This document shows, piece by piece, positions 1 to 10,062 of a DNA stretch of 64,000 nt. The position numbers and the translations under genes were made by a program. The stretch is from Candidatus Manganitrophus sp. (GTDB taxonomy: Bacteria; Nitrospirota; Nitrospiria; SBBL01; Manganitrophaceae): the NCBI GenBank assembly GCA_028865235.1, contig CP114561.1, positions 310,001 through 374,000 on the forward strand, read 5' to 3'. The notes below the pieces were generated by a model. That model saw only the letters and a list, made by a program, of their open reading frames with translations. It was not told the DNA's origin and searched no databases. Every line of letters begins with the position of its first letter. The first letter of the stretch is position 1.

Positions 1-805
1 CGCGTCGCATCAAATCCATCTTGGGAGAGCTGATCGATATAGGCTTCAAGGTGCTGATAAGTCATCTCCTCGGGCTGGGCGACCACCTGTTTAAAGTCTT
101 CCGGCCGTTTGTTGATCGGAATGATCTCTTCATCGAAACGTTTGATCTGAACAGTTCCATCCGGCTGAAATCGACGGCGGATTCCTTCCGAGAGGACCCA
201 GCTCCCATCTCGGTAGGTCAGCGCTTCGGCCTCAATCGTCTCCGGCAAGGAGAAATCGTTCCCGAGATAATAGATCTTGATCCCATGCATCTTCCGCCGA
301 TTCGGCTCCGCGAGTTCGATGTTGAAAAGGGTGCGGCTGTCGAGGCGGAGCCAGAATTTGTTTTGAACCAACTTTCCGTCCACATTCTTCTTTTCGATCC
401 GGACCTCCTGAATCACTCTGGCTTGTTTGTATGTCGATGGAACCAGGGTGCCGTTGAGAAAGAAGAGAACGCCGCTGAAAAAGGCGCCGAAGAGAAGGAG
501 GGGAGCGGTCAATTTGAGAAGGCTGACCCCGAACTTTTGAATGCAATGATCTCATTGTTTCGCGACAACATTCCCAACGTTAGAAAGGTCGCAATGAGAA
601 CGGCCAGCGGGGAAATGTCGAAAAGGATCCTTGGAAGCTTGTAGAGAAAATATTGAACGACCAGCAGAAAGTCCGCATCCCGCTCTGAGAACTTCCGTAT
701 TTTTTCCAGAAACTCGATCGTCAAATAAACGAGGGAGAGGACCGCCAGCGTGACCGAAAAAAACTTCAGGTACTCTTTCAGAATATATCGTGAAATGATC
801 GACAC
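1..805 (-). CDS. lptG: LptG-like LPS export permease, 3' end outside window, frameshifted
   Basis: Inner-membrane permease of the LptB2FG complex, which extracts lipopolysaccharide from the inner membrane. The first 98 residues (GTG start at 805) show the family's first membrane helices and the NNEIIAFKSSG coupling-helix segment. Reading then stops at 509 but continues in another frame (GVSLLKLTAPLL...) down to position 1, where the beta-jellyroll region is visible (VLFFLNGTLVP, KNVDGKLVQNKFW). One G appears to be missing from the G run near 553. The gene starts 3 bp after the end of lptF, so the two are probably translationally coupled. The C-terminal helices lie outside the window. Family assignment rests on layout and neighbour; lptF versus lptG naming follows gene order. 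Confidence 0.85.
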
Positions 806-807
806 AG

Positions 808-1936
808 CTAGGGCCTCTTGTTGCCGAGTTGAAGGAATTTGGGATACGACTCCCGCGCCATCGCCCTCATCAGATAAAGGGTCAGGGGAATGAGCGCAAA
901 ATGGGGAACCCAGACCGCCAGAAAGGGGTGGCGAACCGGATTGTGATCAAGTAGTCCCCCAATGTATTGAGCAGATAATAAAGGGTGATCAACCCGATTC
1001 CGACGGTGAATCCTCCCAAACGGCCGGTTCTTCCCGAGATAATGCCGAGCGGAACGCCGACCAGACCGAAAACAAGCGAGGCGAGAGAGAAAGAAAAGTT
1101 TTTATAAAATTCAGACAAAAGACGCAAGGCGCGAAGATCTTTTCCGCCGGATGCCTCCACGTTTTTCTTAATCTCCTGGTAAGTGGGGGTCTCCAAATTC
1201 GTATTTCCTCCCTGAAGGACCGACCCCAAATCCAATCTCAAATCATACGTGGCAAAAACCACATGCTGATAATCGGCGCCCTCTTTTCTCTGCGCGTGGA
1301 GACTTCCATTTAGAAGATGAAACTCGATGGCGCCGGTGCCGGGATCGTTCAAGAGGATTCCTTTTTTTGCAACGATGATCTTGGGAGCGTTCTGATCTCT
1401 CACATCGTAGATGAAGACCCCTTCCATTTCCGTGAAGGTCGGCATCGACTCGACGTAGATCATAATATCCGAAAACGTCCCGTTAAATTTCCCCTCCTCG
1501 ATTCCGACGCTGGCCCGCTTCTTCAGGATCTTCATCGCCAGTGATTTGAAGGAGCCCCCGCCCCAGGGCTGAGCGATCATTCCCATAAACAGGGTAACGA
1601 GGGCCGCCGCGACCGAAAAGAAAAGAACCGGACGGAGGTAACGATAAAATCCGACGCCGGAAGATTTCAAAGCGGTAATTTCGTTGTCATTCGAGAGTCG
1701 GTTAAAAGTCATGACCGAGGACATCAGGACGGCCATCGGAATGGTCAAAAGGAAAAAAGAGGGGAGAAGGGTAAGAAAGATCTGTCCGACGCTGAGAAGA
1801 TCGACCCCCTTGTCGATGACGAGCTCCATCAACCGCAAGAGTTGATGAATGAGAATTAAAAATGTTAGTATAAAAATGCCGAAAAAAAGGGGATCAGCAG
1901 CTCTTTGAGAATGTAACGATCGAGAATCCGAATCAT
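808..1936 (-). CDS. lptF: LptF-like LPS export permease, two frameshifts
   Basis: Partner permease to the adjacent lptG, together with LptB driving LPS transport to the Lpt bridge. The true start is ATG at 1936 (MIRILDRYILKELLIPF). One T is missing from the T run near 1886, which shifts the frame into the long central reading frame (FFGIFILTFLILIHQ...). That central part carries the NDNEITALKSSGVGFYR coupling helix and the periplasmic jellyroll. A second one-base loss in the G run near 958 hides the true C-terminus (HPFLAVWVPHFALIPLTLYLM). With both repaired the protein is about 376 residues, normal for the family. The breaks look like sequencing errors because both outer segments remain clearly family-like. 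Confidence 0.88.
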
Positions 1937-2105
1937 GATGTGACACTATACATGGGAAGTGATCCAATTGTAAATATGGATCATTTCAATCCTATAGTAA
2001 ATAAAAAGCGTGTCGAAAAACGTCGCGCATTACAGGGAAGATCCATGGAACCTCGGCGCGATCGGATGAAATACACGCTATTTTGATCGGCGAAAGGGGA
2101 ATAAA

Positions 2106-2306
2106 ATGAAGAACTGGATTAGATTAGCCGCTGTTTTGCTCATTGCAACCGGTTTATCCGCCTGTTATGAGCGTCCTCAAGAGGAACAAAGCCCGCAAAC
2201 ACCCGCTGAAACACCATCACCCGCGACACCCCCTGAGACACCACCGGGAGAACCTCCTGCAGCACCCGGTGGGACGCCTGAACAGCCCCCTCCGGCATCA
2301 CCGTAA
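2106..2306 (+). CDS. Small proline-rich lipoprotein
   Basis: A 66-residue protein with a signal peptide ending in a lipobox, LSAC, at residues 17-20, so Cys20 should be lipidated. The mature part is about 45 residues of Pro, Glu, Gln, Thr and Ala with no recognisable fold. A GGGGAATAAA sequence just before the ATG serves as ribosome-binding site, and a strong terminator follows. It resembles the tiny entericidin-like or spacer lipoproteins in layout only. It stands alone, divergent from lptF. Function unknown. Confidence 0.7.
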   Translation: MKNWIRLAAVLLIATGLSACYERPQEEQSPQTPAETPSPATPPETPPGEPPAAPGGTPEQPPPASP

Positions 2307-2346
2307 GAGGGGCCAGGCGCAGCCTGGGTCATTATATTCAAACAAG

Positions 2347-2389
2347 AAGCCTGCTGGTCAAATCTGGATATAAACCAGCAGGCTTTTTG
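2347..2389 (+). terminator. Rho-independent terminator
   Basis: A perfect 12-bp stem (AAGCCTGCTGGT at 2347-2358 with ACCAGCAGGCTT at 2374-2385), 15-base loop and T-rich tail. It ends the transcript of the small lipoprotein gene and isolates the TPR gene downstream. Confidence 0.88.
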
Positions 2390-2456
2390 TTTGGTTTTCT
2401 TGACACATCGGGGGTTCTATGATATCTCCTAATACGAGTACATAGAGGGGATATCT

Positions 2457-5408
2457 TTGTCTTCCGATAAGAGTTCGATCATCGAAAAAGCCCAAAAACT
2501 CGCGGCAAAAGGGCAGATCGACAAGGCGATTGAAGAGTGGCAAAAGCTCATCGCTGAAACCCCCAACGACGGCAACATCTATAACACCATCGGGGATCTT
2601 CATTTAAAGGCAAATCATACCAAAGAGGCCATTGCGGCCTATCTGAAGGCCGCCGATGCATTTCGAGGGGCCGGCTTCGAGTTAAAAAGTATCGCGGTTT
2701 TTAAAAAGATCGTCAAGGTCGATCCGACCCGCATGGATGTTTATGAAAAACTGGCCGATGTTCACGCGGAACGCGGGTTGGTTGCCAATGCCGCAGAGGA
2801 CTATCTAAAGGTCGCGAAGCATTACGCAAAGGAAGGCGACATGCAATCCTCCATTGCAGTCTATCGAAAGCTCGCGAATCTCGACCCGAAGAACTTTGCG
2901 GTTCGACAAAAACTCGCGGAGATTTGTCAAAAGTGGGGCCTGGCGAAAGAGGCCATCGAAGAATATAGCAAAGTGTTATCGATCTTTAAAGACCGGCAGA
3001 TGACTTCCGAGGCGCAAGAAGTCATCGACAAGGTAATGAAGATCGATCCTACCTTTGCAGGGACGACCTCACCTGTCGATGAAAATGTTTCAGCCGAGAA
3101 AAGCCAGGCCTCCATCCCTCCCTCTGTCATAGAAGCGGGGGCGCCTCTCCAGGAAGAGGTCTCTTCGCAAGAAACATCCCTTCCTCAGGAAGCATCTTCT
3201 CCTCCGAGCCCATCCGAACCGATCATCCTTCCTGCCGCCGAGCCGGCACGGGAGGAAGTCCCCTCGCTGTCGGTCAGGATGGAAAAGGCGTTTCAGGAGG
3301 GGGACTGGTCGGCAGCCGAACTTCTTGTTGAGGAAGTTCAAGATCAACCCGCGGAAGCCTTTGCGTATTTATCAAAGTGGGTTGATTTTTTTCTTGAAAG
3401 GGATTCATCTCCCAAGGCCTTCTCGATTCTTCAGAAAGCGGTTCCTCTCGCCGAATCGCATCAGCTCTTATCCGAGAGCCGATCACTCATACAGCGTTAC
3501 CTTGCGGCGAATCCGGAACAAGTATCGGCCCACCAGCTCCTCGGAGAGTTTTTCGAGCGGTCAGGAGAGGAAGGAGAGGCGATCCAGTGTTATTCAAAAA
3601 TCGTTTCTCTCCTTCATCATCAACGATCGACGACCGATGCACAAGCCTATTATGAAGAAATTAAATCACGCCTCCCCGGGATTTCCGAGGACGAGCATTG
3701 TCGCCGGCTCTTTGAACCGGAGGAAGAAGCGGCCGAAGAATCCGCCCAAGAAGCAGCGATAGAACCGTTGCCGCTTGAGCCGCTGGAAGAACCGCTTCAA
3801 GCGGAGGCGGCGGCTCCGGTCATCGAGGAAGCGTTGCCCGAACTCGAACCGGCCGCCGAAGAGTTGCCGGAACCGGTGGATATCAATGAAGTAAGCCAGG
3901 CCCCTGCCGAATCGGTCTCGGCGGAAAGCAAATCTGCAGAAGCGCTCGTCGATGAGATTTCCGAAACGACATTCCAGGGCCACTTGACGGAGGCCGAAGT
4001 CTATATCAAATACGGACTCAACAGTAAAGCGATTGAACAATTGACGCTCCTCCGGAAGCTGGCGCCGTCGAGGGAAGAACCTTCCCTTCAATTAAAAGAG
4101 CTCTATTTAAAAGAGGGAATGCGAGAGGAGGCGGTCCAAGAATGTCTTTTTCTCTCCGACCTTTATGGGAAAATCGGCGCGGAGGACAAAAGAACCGCCA
4201 TCTTGGAAGAGATAAGAGCCCTCGATCCCGAAGGACAATACCGGCAGGAGGCCGTTCGAGAGATCGCCGACGAAGGATCGGCACCCGCGGAGCAATCGCC
4301 CGCAATCGAAGTCCTCGACCCCCCATCAGCGCCGGAAGAGGAAATCGGTGAAGTTGCGCATGAAGCCGAGCCGCTCTCGGTCCTAGAGGAAGGGGACTCC
4401 TCTTCCCAAGAAGAGGCCCCCGTCGGGGAAGAAGATCTTCAAGAATCGGATGAAATTAAATTAAAACTAACGCAAGCGGAAGAGTACATACAGGACGGAA
4501 AAAAAGAAGCGGCCAAATCACTCCTCTGGGAAATATTGAAAAGAGATTCCGGGTGCGCAGAAGCACGTTTGATGCTGTTAAATCTCCAAGCGAAAGAAAA
4601 AGAAAAAAAGAAAGTATCCTCTGATGAAGAACGTGAAGTTGTAACCGATCCGCCGCCGACAGGGGAAGAAATTTCTTTCGAGGGACTCTCCGAGCTTGAG
4701 GAAAGCCTGGACGGCCTCCTTGCAGACGAAGGCGAGGAAGAACCTTCGGAAAGTGAACAACTATCGGAGGAGATCTCATCCGAGCAGGCTGAAGGACCGG
4801 CGAGGGAAGAATATATTGATCTGAAATCTATTTTCGGAGAAGAACTAACTACGGAAGCCGACGATTCATTCGATATCAGTATCCCCGGCTTGGAAGCCAG
4901 CATCAATGATTTAAAAGCAAATATTCAGAGAGGACACGATGAACAAGAGTACGAGACCCACTATAATCTCGGCATCGCCTATAAAGAAATGGGCCTGATT
5001 CCGGAGGCGATCAAGGAATTCGAGCTTGCATTCCAGGGGAACCTCCGTTTTCAAGACGCGTCGAGCATGTTGGCGAGCTGCTATAAAGAGAACGGGATGA
5101 TCGATACCGCCGTGGAAATTATTCAAAACGCGTTGGAAGATCCGCGGTGCAAAGATGAAAATGTCATTGCGCTGAAATACGAATTGGCGATGCTCTATGA
5201 GATTCAAGGCGTTCTGGATCAAGCAAAAGCCCTTTATGAGGGGATCTATCTCATTGACCCGACGTTTAGAGATGTTGCAGCAAAAAAGACGATAAAAGTG
5301 GAGCGACAGGAAGAGGCGATGAACCCGGCTGTATCCTCGATCTCGGAACCGCCCCAAAAACCGAAACGGCAGGATACTAAAAAGAAGGATAGAATCTCTT
5401 ATCTATAA
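2457..5408 (+). CDS. Large TPR-repeat scaffold protein
   Basis: A 983-residue protein with three blocks of tetratricopeptide-like helices separated by acidic, Pro/Glu-rich linkers. Block 1 is residues about 8-200 (several 34-residue units such as the NIYNTIGDLHLKANHTKEAI stretch). A middle block covers about 275-420 and 510-600. The C-terminal block, about 825-960, opens with YETHYNLGIAYKEMGL. There is no signal peptide or membrane helix, so it should be cytoplasmic. Translation appears to start at TTG 2457, preceded by AGAGGGG at 2444-2450. The ExeA-like ATPase starts 6 bp downstream, suggesting one transcript and a shared job, probably assembly of a surface or secretion structure. That link is inference. 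No frameshift in almost 3 kb. Confidence 0.85.
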   Translation: MSSDKSSIIEKAQKLAAKGQIDKAIEEWQKLIAETPNDGNIYNTIGDLHLKANHTKEAIAAYLKAADAFRGAGFELKSIAVFKKIVKVDPTRMDVYEKLADVHAERGLVANAAEDYLKVAKHYAKEGDMQSSIAVYRKLANLDPKNFAVRQKLAEICQKWGLAKEAIEEYSKVLSIFKDRQMTSEAQEVIDKVMKIDPTFAGTTSPVDENVSAEKSQASIPPSVIEAGAPLQEEVSSQETSLPQEASSPPSPSEPIILPAAEPAREEVPSLSVRMEKAFQEGDWSAAELLVEEVQDQPAEAFAYLSKWVDFFLERDSSPKAFSILQKAVPLAESHQLLSESRSLIQRYLAANPEQVSAHQLLGEFFERSGEEGEAIQCYSKIVSLLHHQRSTTDAQAYYEEIKSRLPGISEDEHCRRLFEPEEEAAEESAQEAAIEPLPLEPLEEPLQAEAAAPVIEEALPELEPAAEELPEPVDINEVSQAPAESVSAESKSAEALVDEISETTFQGHLTEAEVYIKYGLNSKAIEQLTLLRKLAPSREEPSLQLKELYLKEGMREEAVQECLFLSDLYGKIGAEDKRTAILEEIRALDPEGQYRQEAVREIADEGSAPAEQSPAIEVLDPPSAPEEEIGEVAHEAEPLSVLEEGDSSSQEEAPVGEEDLQESDEIKLKLTQAEEYIQDGKKEAAKSLLWEILKRDSGCAEARLMLLNLQAKEKEKKKVSSDEEREVVTDPPPTGEEISFEGLSELEESLDGLLADEGEEEPSESEQLSEEISSEQAEGPAREEYIDLKSIFGEELTTEADDSFDISIPGLEASINDLKANIQRGHDEQEYETHYNLGIAYKEMGLIPEAIKEFELAFQGNLRFQDASSMLASCYKENGMIDTAVEIIQNALEDPRCKDENVIALKYELAMLYEIQGVLDQAKALYEGIYLIDPTFRDVAAKKTIKVERQEEAMNPAVSSISEPPQKPKRQDTKKKDRISYL

Positions 5409-5414
5409 TAAACG

Positions 5415-6248
5415 ATGAGTTATCTTGAATTTTATAATTTAAAAGAACAGCCTTTCTCGATTTCCGTTGATAATCGATTCTACTTCAACAGCAATCAGCA
5501 CGCGCATGCCTTGGTCAAACTTCGATATGCGGCTGAAGAGAGGAAAGGGCTCGCCGTTCTGGTGGGAGGGGTGGGAACCGGCAAAACAACGCTGGCGCGC
5601 CGGATGCTCGATGAGCTTGAAGAATCCACGTTCGAATCGGCATTGCTTGTCGTGATTCATACTTCCATTACTTCGGAATGGCTTCTGAGAAAAATCGCCG
5701 TCCAATTGGGGGTACAAAACCCGTTAGACGACAAGACAGAGCTGTTGAGCCAGCTTTACAATCGTCTCGTAGAGATTTATGATTCAGGGAAAAAAGCGGT
5801 TGTCCTCATCGATGAAGCGCAGATGCTCCAACGCCGGGAGGTGATGGAAGAGTTCAGAGGGATTCTGAATATTGAGCTCGATGGACAAAAACTCATTACC
5901 TTTATTTTTTTCGGGTTGACCGATTTGGATACCTATCTGGCGCTGGATAAACCGCTTCAGCAGCGGATCGCGGTCCGTTATGAATTGGAATCATTTACGG
6001 AAAAAACAACGGAAGAGTATATTCGGTACCGTCTTGAAGTCGCAGGGGCGAAGAGGGAGCTCTTCACGAAGGGGTCATTAACCACTATCCACCAGTTCTC
6101 GGAAGGAATCCCTCGATTGATCAACAGCATTTGCGACAATGCCCTTCTGGAAGGATATCTCCGAAAGAAAGATCGAATCGACGAGGAGATGATTAAGGAA
6201 GTGATTTCCGATCTCAAACTCGTCGGAACGGGAAAAGACCCCGTCTAA
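5415..6248 (+). CDS. ExeA/GspA-like AAA+ ATPase
   Basis: A 277-residue ATPase of the ExeA/MshM type (AAA_22). It has the family N-terminus YLEFYNLKEQPFSISVD, a Walker A at about residue 51 (GGVGTGKTT), a Walker B VVLIDEAQ near 128, and a C-terminal helical lid. Relatives act with a peptidoglycan-binding partner to build type II secretion or MSHA pilus assemblies through the cell wall. No GspB-like or peptidoglycan-binding domain is fused here, unlike many homologues. It follows the TPR gene by 6 bp and has no strong ribosome-binding site, so translation is probably coupled. Confidence 0.85.
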   Translation: MSYLEFYNLKEQPFSISVDNRFYFNSNQHAHALVKLRYAAEERKGLAVLVGGVGTGKTTLARRMLDELEESTFESALLVVIHTSITSEWLLRKIAVQLGVQNPLDDKTELLSQLYNRLVEIYDSGKKAVVLIDEAQMLQRREVMEEFRGILNIELDGQKLITFIFFGLTDLDTYLALDKPLQQRIAVRYELESFTEKTTEEYIRYRLEVAGAKRELFTKGSLTTIHQFSEGIPRLINSICDNALLEGYLRKKDRIDEEMIKEVISDLKLVGTGKDPV

Positions 6249-6368
6249 AAAGGATGTTTGAAACAACCCGCCTTTTTTGGGAAACGACATTTACCGATCC
6301 TGATTTACGATAAACACCAGAACCGACACACAAACAATTTAAACCTCTCTTGATGAAAGGTGTAGAAG

Positions 6369-7475
6369 ATGCGCGTCCCTTTGCTTGATTTAGTCGCACA
6401 GTATCATACTATCCGACCGGAAATTCAGAAAGCGGTTCAGGAGGTCTTTGAAAGTCAGCAATTTATCCTCGGCCCATCCGTCACAAAACTTGAAGAGGAG
6501 ATTGCGGCACATTGCCAAGTCCGGCACGCGATCGGCGTCGCCTCCGGATCGGACGCCCTCTTGCTGGCCCTGATGGCGCTGGGCGTGGGACCCGGTGATG
6601 AGGTGATCACCACTCCCTATACATTCTTTGCCACCGCCGGCTCAATTGCTCGGCTCCAGGCCAAGCCTGTTTTTGTCGATATCGACCCGAAGACCTATAA
6701 TATCGATTCCTCCCTGATCGAAGGGAAAATCACGCCTCGGACCAAGGCGATCATTCCCGTTCATCTTTATGGCCAATGCGCCGATATGGATCCGATTCTA
6801 GAGATCGCAGAACGGAGACACATTCCAATTGTTGAGGATGCGGCCCAGTCGATCGGCGCAACGTATAAAGGACGGCAAGCCGGCTCGATGGGCGCGGTCG
6901 GCTGCCTCTCCTTTTTCCCGTCAAAAAACCTCGGCGGGGCGGGGGACGGTGGGATGATCCTGACCCAAGACGGGCACTTGGCTGAAAAGATCAAAATCCT
7001 CAGGGTCCATGGAAGCCAGCCGAAATATTACCATCAGGTCATCGGCTGCAATAGCCGCCTCGATTCGGTCCAGGCGGTGGTCCTCTCGGTAAAGCTCCGT
7101 CATCTTGAAGGGTGGAGCCAGAAACGGCGCGAAAATGCCGAATTCTATAATAAACACCTCGGCTCCCTGGGCAATGTGGTTGTCCCCCATGTTGAATCTC
7201 ACAACAAATCAATTTATAATCAATATGTTATTCGAGTATCCCAGCGGGATCAGCTCTTAAACTATCTGAAAGAGAAGGGAATCGGGACAGAAATTTATTA
7301 TCCTGTGCCACTTCATTTACAGGCCTGCTTTAAATATTTAGGATATTCAGAAGGAGCTTTTCCCGAATCGGAGCGGGCCGCACATGAAACGATTGCGCTC
7401 CCCATTTATCCGGAGCTGACAATGGATCAAAAAATCTATGTGGTCGATCAGATCAAGCGGCTTTTATTGTCTTGA
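6369..7475 (+). CDS. DegT/DnrJ/EryC1/StrS family aminotransferase
   Basis: A 368-residue PLP-dependent enzyme of the sugar aminotransferase family, which transfers an amino group to keto-sugar nucleotides used in LPS, capsule or glycan synthesis. Visible family features are the N-terminal [10 protein letters not shown], the cofactor-binding [33 protein letters not shown], and the PLP-binding lysine in [14 protein letters not shown] at about residue 185. GAAAGGTGTAGAAG upstream provides a ribosome-binding site. The nearby TPR/ExeA pair may be part of a surface-structure locus, but no other sugar genes are present, so the substrate cannot be named. Confidence 0.92.
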   Translation: MRVPLLDLVAQYHTIRPEIQKAVQEVFESQQFILGPSVTKLEEEIAAHCQVRHAIGVASGSDALLLALMALGVGPGDEVITTPYTFFATAGSIARLQAKPVFVDIDPKTYNIDSSLIEGKITPRTKAIIPVHLYGQCADMDPILEIAERRHIPIVEDAAQSIGATYKGRQAGSMGAVGCLSFFPSKNLGGAGDGGMILTQDGHLAEKIKILRVHGSQPKYYHQVIGCNSRLDSVQAVVLSVKLRHLEGWSQKRRENAEFYNKHLGSLGNVVVPHVESHNKSIYNQYVIRVSQRDQLLNYLKEKGIGTEIYYPVPLHLQACFKYLGYSEGAFPESERAAHETIALPIYPELTMDQKIYVVDQIKRLLLS

Positions 7476-7500
7476 CTTGCCTGGTTGACCTCTTTATAAT
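7472..7500 (+). promoter_or_regulatory. Sigma-70-type promoter for the ffh operon
   Basis: TTGACT at 7472-7477, a 17-base spacer and a perfect TATAAT at 7495-7500. The -35 box overlaps the stop codon of the aminotransferase gene. Initiation would fall near 7507, about 30 bases before ffh. Confidence 0.8.
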
Positions 7501-7538
7501 GGTAAAAATTTTTTTGTCCAGCGGGGAATAACTGTATC

Positions 7539-8871
7539 ATGTTGGAAAATTTAACAAAACGGCTCGACTCCGTCCTCAAAAATGTCCGCGGAAAAGGGCT
7601 CTTGACCGAAGAAAATATTGACGAAGCCTTGAAGGAAGTCCGGCTTGCATTATTGGAAGCGGACGTTCACTTTAAGATCGTCAAAACCTTCAACGAATCG
7701 GTCCGTGCAAAGGCAGTCGGAAAAGAGGTCTTAGAGAGTCTCTCCCCCGGACAACAGGTCGTGAAGGTCGTCTGGGAAGAGCTGACCAACCTGATGGGAG
7801 AAAAGGGGGTCGGAATCTCACTGGCCGCTCAACCGCCGACCCTGATCATGCTGGTCGGTTTACAGGGTTCCGGAAAAACAACCACGGCCGGAAAGCTGGC
7901 CCGGCTATATAAGAGACAAGGGAAAAGGGTCCTTCTCGTTGCGGCTGACCTTCAGCGGCCGGCGGCGGTGGATCAGCTTCAGATTTTGGGGAAAAATATT
8001 GAAGTGCCGGTTGCGGCTCCCCAATCCGAAAAAGATCCGGTCGATGTCATCACGAGAGCCGTCGCGCAAGGAAGAGAGCAGGGGTTTGACCTGGTGATCA
8101 TCGATACGGCCGGCCGGCTCCAAGTCGATGAGCCGCTCATGGAAGAGTTGGTCCGAATCAAATCAAAAGTGCTCCCGCATGAAATCCTCTTCATTGCCGA
8201 TGCGATGACCGGACAAAATGCGGTCAACGTTGCAGATACTTTTCATAAGCGGCTCGGTCTCACCGGAATCATTTTGACCAAAACGGAGGGAGACGCCAGA
8301 GGGGGCGCAATTTTATCGATGCGCTCCGCCACGGGCGCCCCGGTTAAATTTATCGGAACCGGAGAGAAACTGGATGCGTTCGAGCCGTTTCATCCCGATC
8401 GAATGGCCTCTCGAATCCTCGGCATGGGAGATGTTCTCTCTCTCATTGAACTCGCAGAGGAGAACTACTCGAAAGAACAGGCGGAGGTCCTTCAGGAAAA
8501 GCTTCGCTCTCAACAGTTCACATTGGAAGATTTCCGCCAACAGATGAAGCAGATCAAAAAACTGGGAAGCCTTGAAAAAAATCTTGGAGATGATTCCGGG
8601 GATGCAAAGCGTGAAAGATCTCCCTGAGCAAGGGCAGATCGATAAAGAGATGCGCCACATTGAAGCGATCATTTCCTCGATGACTCCTCGTGAACGCAAT
8701 GATCCCGGAACCATCAACGGAAGCAAGAGAAAAAGAATCGCGAAGGGGAGCGGAACCTCCGTCCAGGAAGTCAATAAACTCTTAAAGCAGTTCTATGAAG
8801 CAAAGAAAATGATGAAGCGTTTTTCCGGCGGGAAAAAAGGATTGGGGCAAATGCTGGCGCGATTCAAGTGA
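7539..8871 (+). CDS. ffh: Signal recognition particle protein Ffh (SRP54), one frameshift
   Basis: GTPase that binds signal peptides and 4.5S RNA and delivers ribosomes to FtsY at the membrane. N and G domains are clear: G1 GLQGSGKTTTAGKLA near residue 105, DLQRPAAVDQL, G3 DTAGR, G4 TKTEGDARGG. The methionine-rich M domain (MIPGMQSVKDLP..., and the RNA-binding GSGTSVQEVNKLLKQF) sits in another frame. One extra A in the run at about 8575-8581 (LEK-ILEM) causes this. Repaired length is about 443 residues, as expected. Essential, so the break is almost surely a sequence error. First gene of the rpsP-trmD-rplS operon. Confidence 0.95.
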
Positions 8872-8955
8872 GAGTTCAGACGGCAGGCTGTGAATCGTTT
8901 GAGCGATTTTTAAACAACGAGGCGAGAATAACCTCACACAATAAAGGGGCGATAC

Positions 8956-9225
8956 GTGGCAGTTAAGATCAGATTAACCCGGATGGGGCGACATAAACGG
9001 CCTTTCTATCGGATTATTGTTGCCGACTCTCAATCTCCAAGAGACGGACGATTTATCGAGATTCTAGGAACCTATGATCCCTTGGCCGACAAAGAAGGGG
9101 TGAACATCAAGGAAGAAAAAGCGATTGGATGGCTAAAAAAGGGGGCTGAGGTTTCCGAGACGGTCAGAACCCTTTTTACAAAGGCCCAGTTATTTAAAAA
9201 AGCGAAAGAGTCGAAAGCGAGTTAG
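8956..9225 (+). CDS. rpsP: 30S ribosomal protein S16
   Basis: An 89-residue protein with the S16 signature at the N-terminus (VKIRLTRMGRHKRPFYRIIV) and the SPRDGRFIEILGTYDP segment. Start is GTG at 8956 with AAAGGGGCG eight bases upstream. Follows ffh by 84 bp and leads into khpA-rimM-trmD-rplS, the classic order of this operon. Confidence 0.98.
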   Translation: MAVKIRLTRMGRHKRPFYRIIVADSQSPRDGRFIEILGTYDPLADKEGVNIKEEKAIGWLKKGAEVSETVRTLFTKAQLFKKAKESKAS

Positions 9226-9313
9226 ATCGCGGGTAGAGTAATGTCGTGCGCCGAGGAGTCGTTCTTGGCGCAGATTCCTGTGTCGCCTGTGAATGCAAAT
9301 GGAGGTAGCGTCG

Positions 9314-9544
9314 ATGAAAGAGTTGATCGAGTACATCGCAAAGTCGCTTGTTGATCGACCTGAGAATGTGGTTGTTAAAGAGACCGAAGGGGAAAAAACG
9401 ACGATTATTGAGTTGCGCGTTGCCCAAGAAGATTTGGGCAAGGTCATCGGCAAACAAGGCAGAACAGCGAGAGCCATGAGGACGATCCTCAATGCGGCAG
9501 GGACAAAGATCGGCAAACGCTGCGTTCTTGAGATCCTAGAATAA
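9314..9544 (+). CDS. khpA: KH-domain RNA-binding protein KhpA
   Basis: A 76-residue single KH domain (also called YlqC) that in other bacteria pairs with KhpB/Jag as a small RNA chaperone. The [18 protein letters not shown] loop is the KH GxxG motif (GKQG) with its flanking helix. I prefer ATG at 9314, preceded by GGAGGT at 9301-9306, over an upstream in-frame ATG at 9293. It lies in the usual slot between rpsP and rimM. Confidence 0.95.
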   Translation: MKELIEYIAKSLVDRPENVVVKETEGEKTTIIELRVAQEDLGKVIGKQGRTARAMRTILNAAGTKIGKRCVLEILE

Positions 9545-9555
9545 CATGTTTGAAA

Positions 9556-10062
9556 ATGTCGATTGCGATTGGAACCATACTGAAATCGGTCGGTCTTCAG
9601 GGTGAGCTGAAGGTTTCTCCCCTGACCCATTTTCCTCAGCGCTTTAGACAGCTTCGGGATATCACGATTCAGAAAAAGGGGGGGCAATCGCAAACATATC
9701 GTATCGAGCAGGTACGGTACGCGTCTCCGTTCATCTACATTAAGTTGGCCGGCCTTTCTTCCTTGGAAGAAGCTCAATTATTGGCAGGGGGATCCATCCT
9801 TATTCCCGAGGAAGATCGCATGCCGCTTCCGGAAGGGAGTTATTATCAATTTGAAATTATAGGCCTCGACGTCTACCTGGAAAACGGTGCCCGGCTAGGA
9901 AGGATCGAGTCTATTATGGAAACCGGCAGCAACGACATTTATGTTGTAAAAGCGGAGGGAAAGGAGTTTCTGATCCCTGCCCTTTCTTCCGTTGTAAAAG
10001 AAATCAATTTACCGGAAAGGCGGATGACGATCCGCCCCATGCAAGGGTTGCTTGAACTTTGA
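9556..10062 (+). CDS. rimM: Ribosome maturation factor RimM
   Basis: Binds S19 and assists assembly of the 30S head. The N-terminal RimM fold begins MSIAIGTILKSVGLQGELKV, and the C-terminal PRC-barrel starts near residue 95 (YYQFEIIGLDVYLENG) and includes GSNDIYVV. ATG 9556 gives the standard N-terminus; a TTG six bases upstream is also in frame. The stop codon overlaps the trmD start (TGATG). Confidence 0.95.
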   Translation: MSIAIGTILKSVGLQGELKVSPLTHFPQRFRQLRDITIQKKGGQSQTYRIEQVRYASPFIYIKLAGLSSLEEAQLLAGGSILIPEEDRMPLPEGSYYQFEIIGLDVYLENGARLGRIESIMETGSNDIYVVKAEGKEFLIPALSSVVKEINLPERRMTIRPMQGLLEL

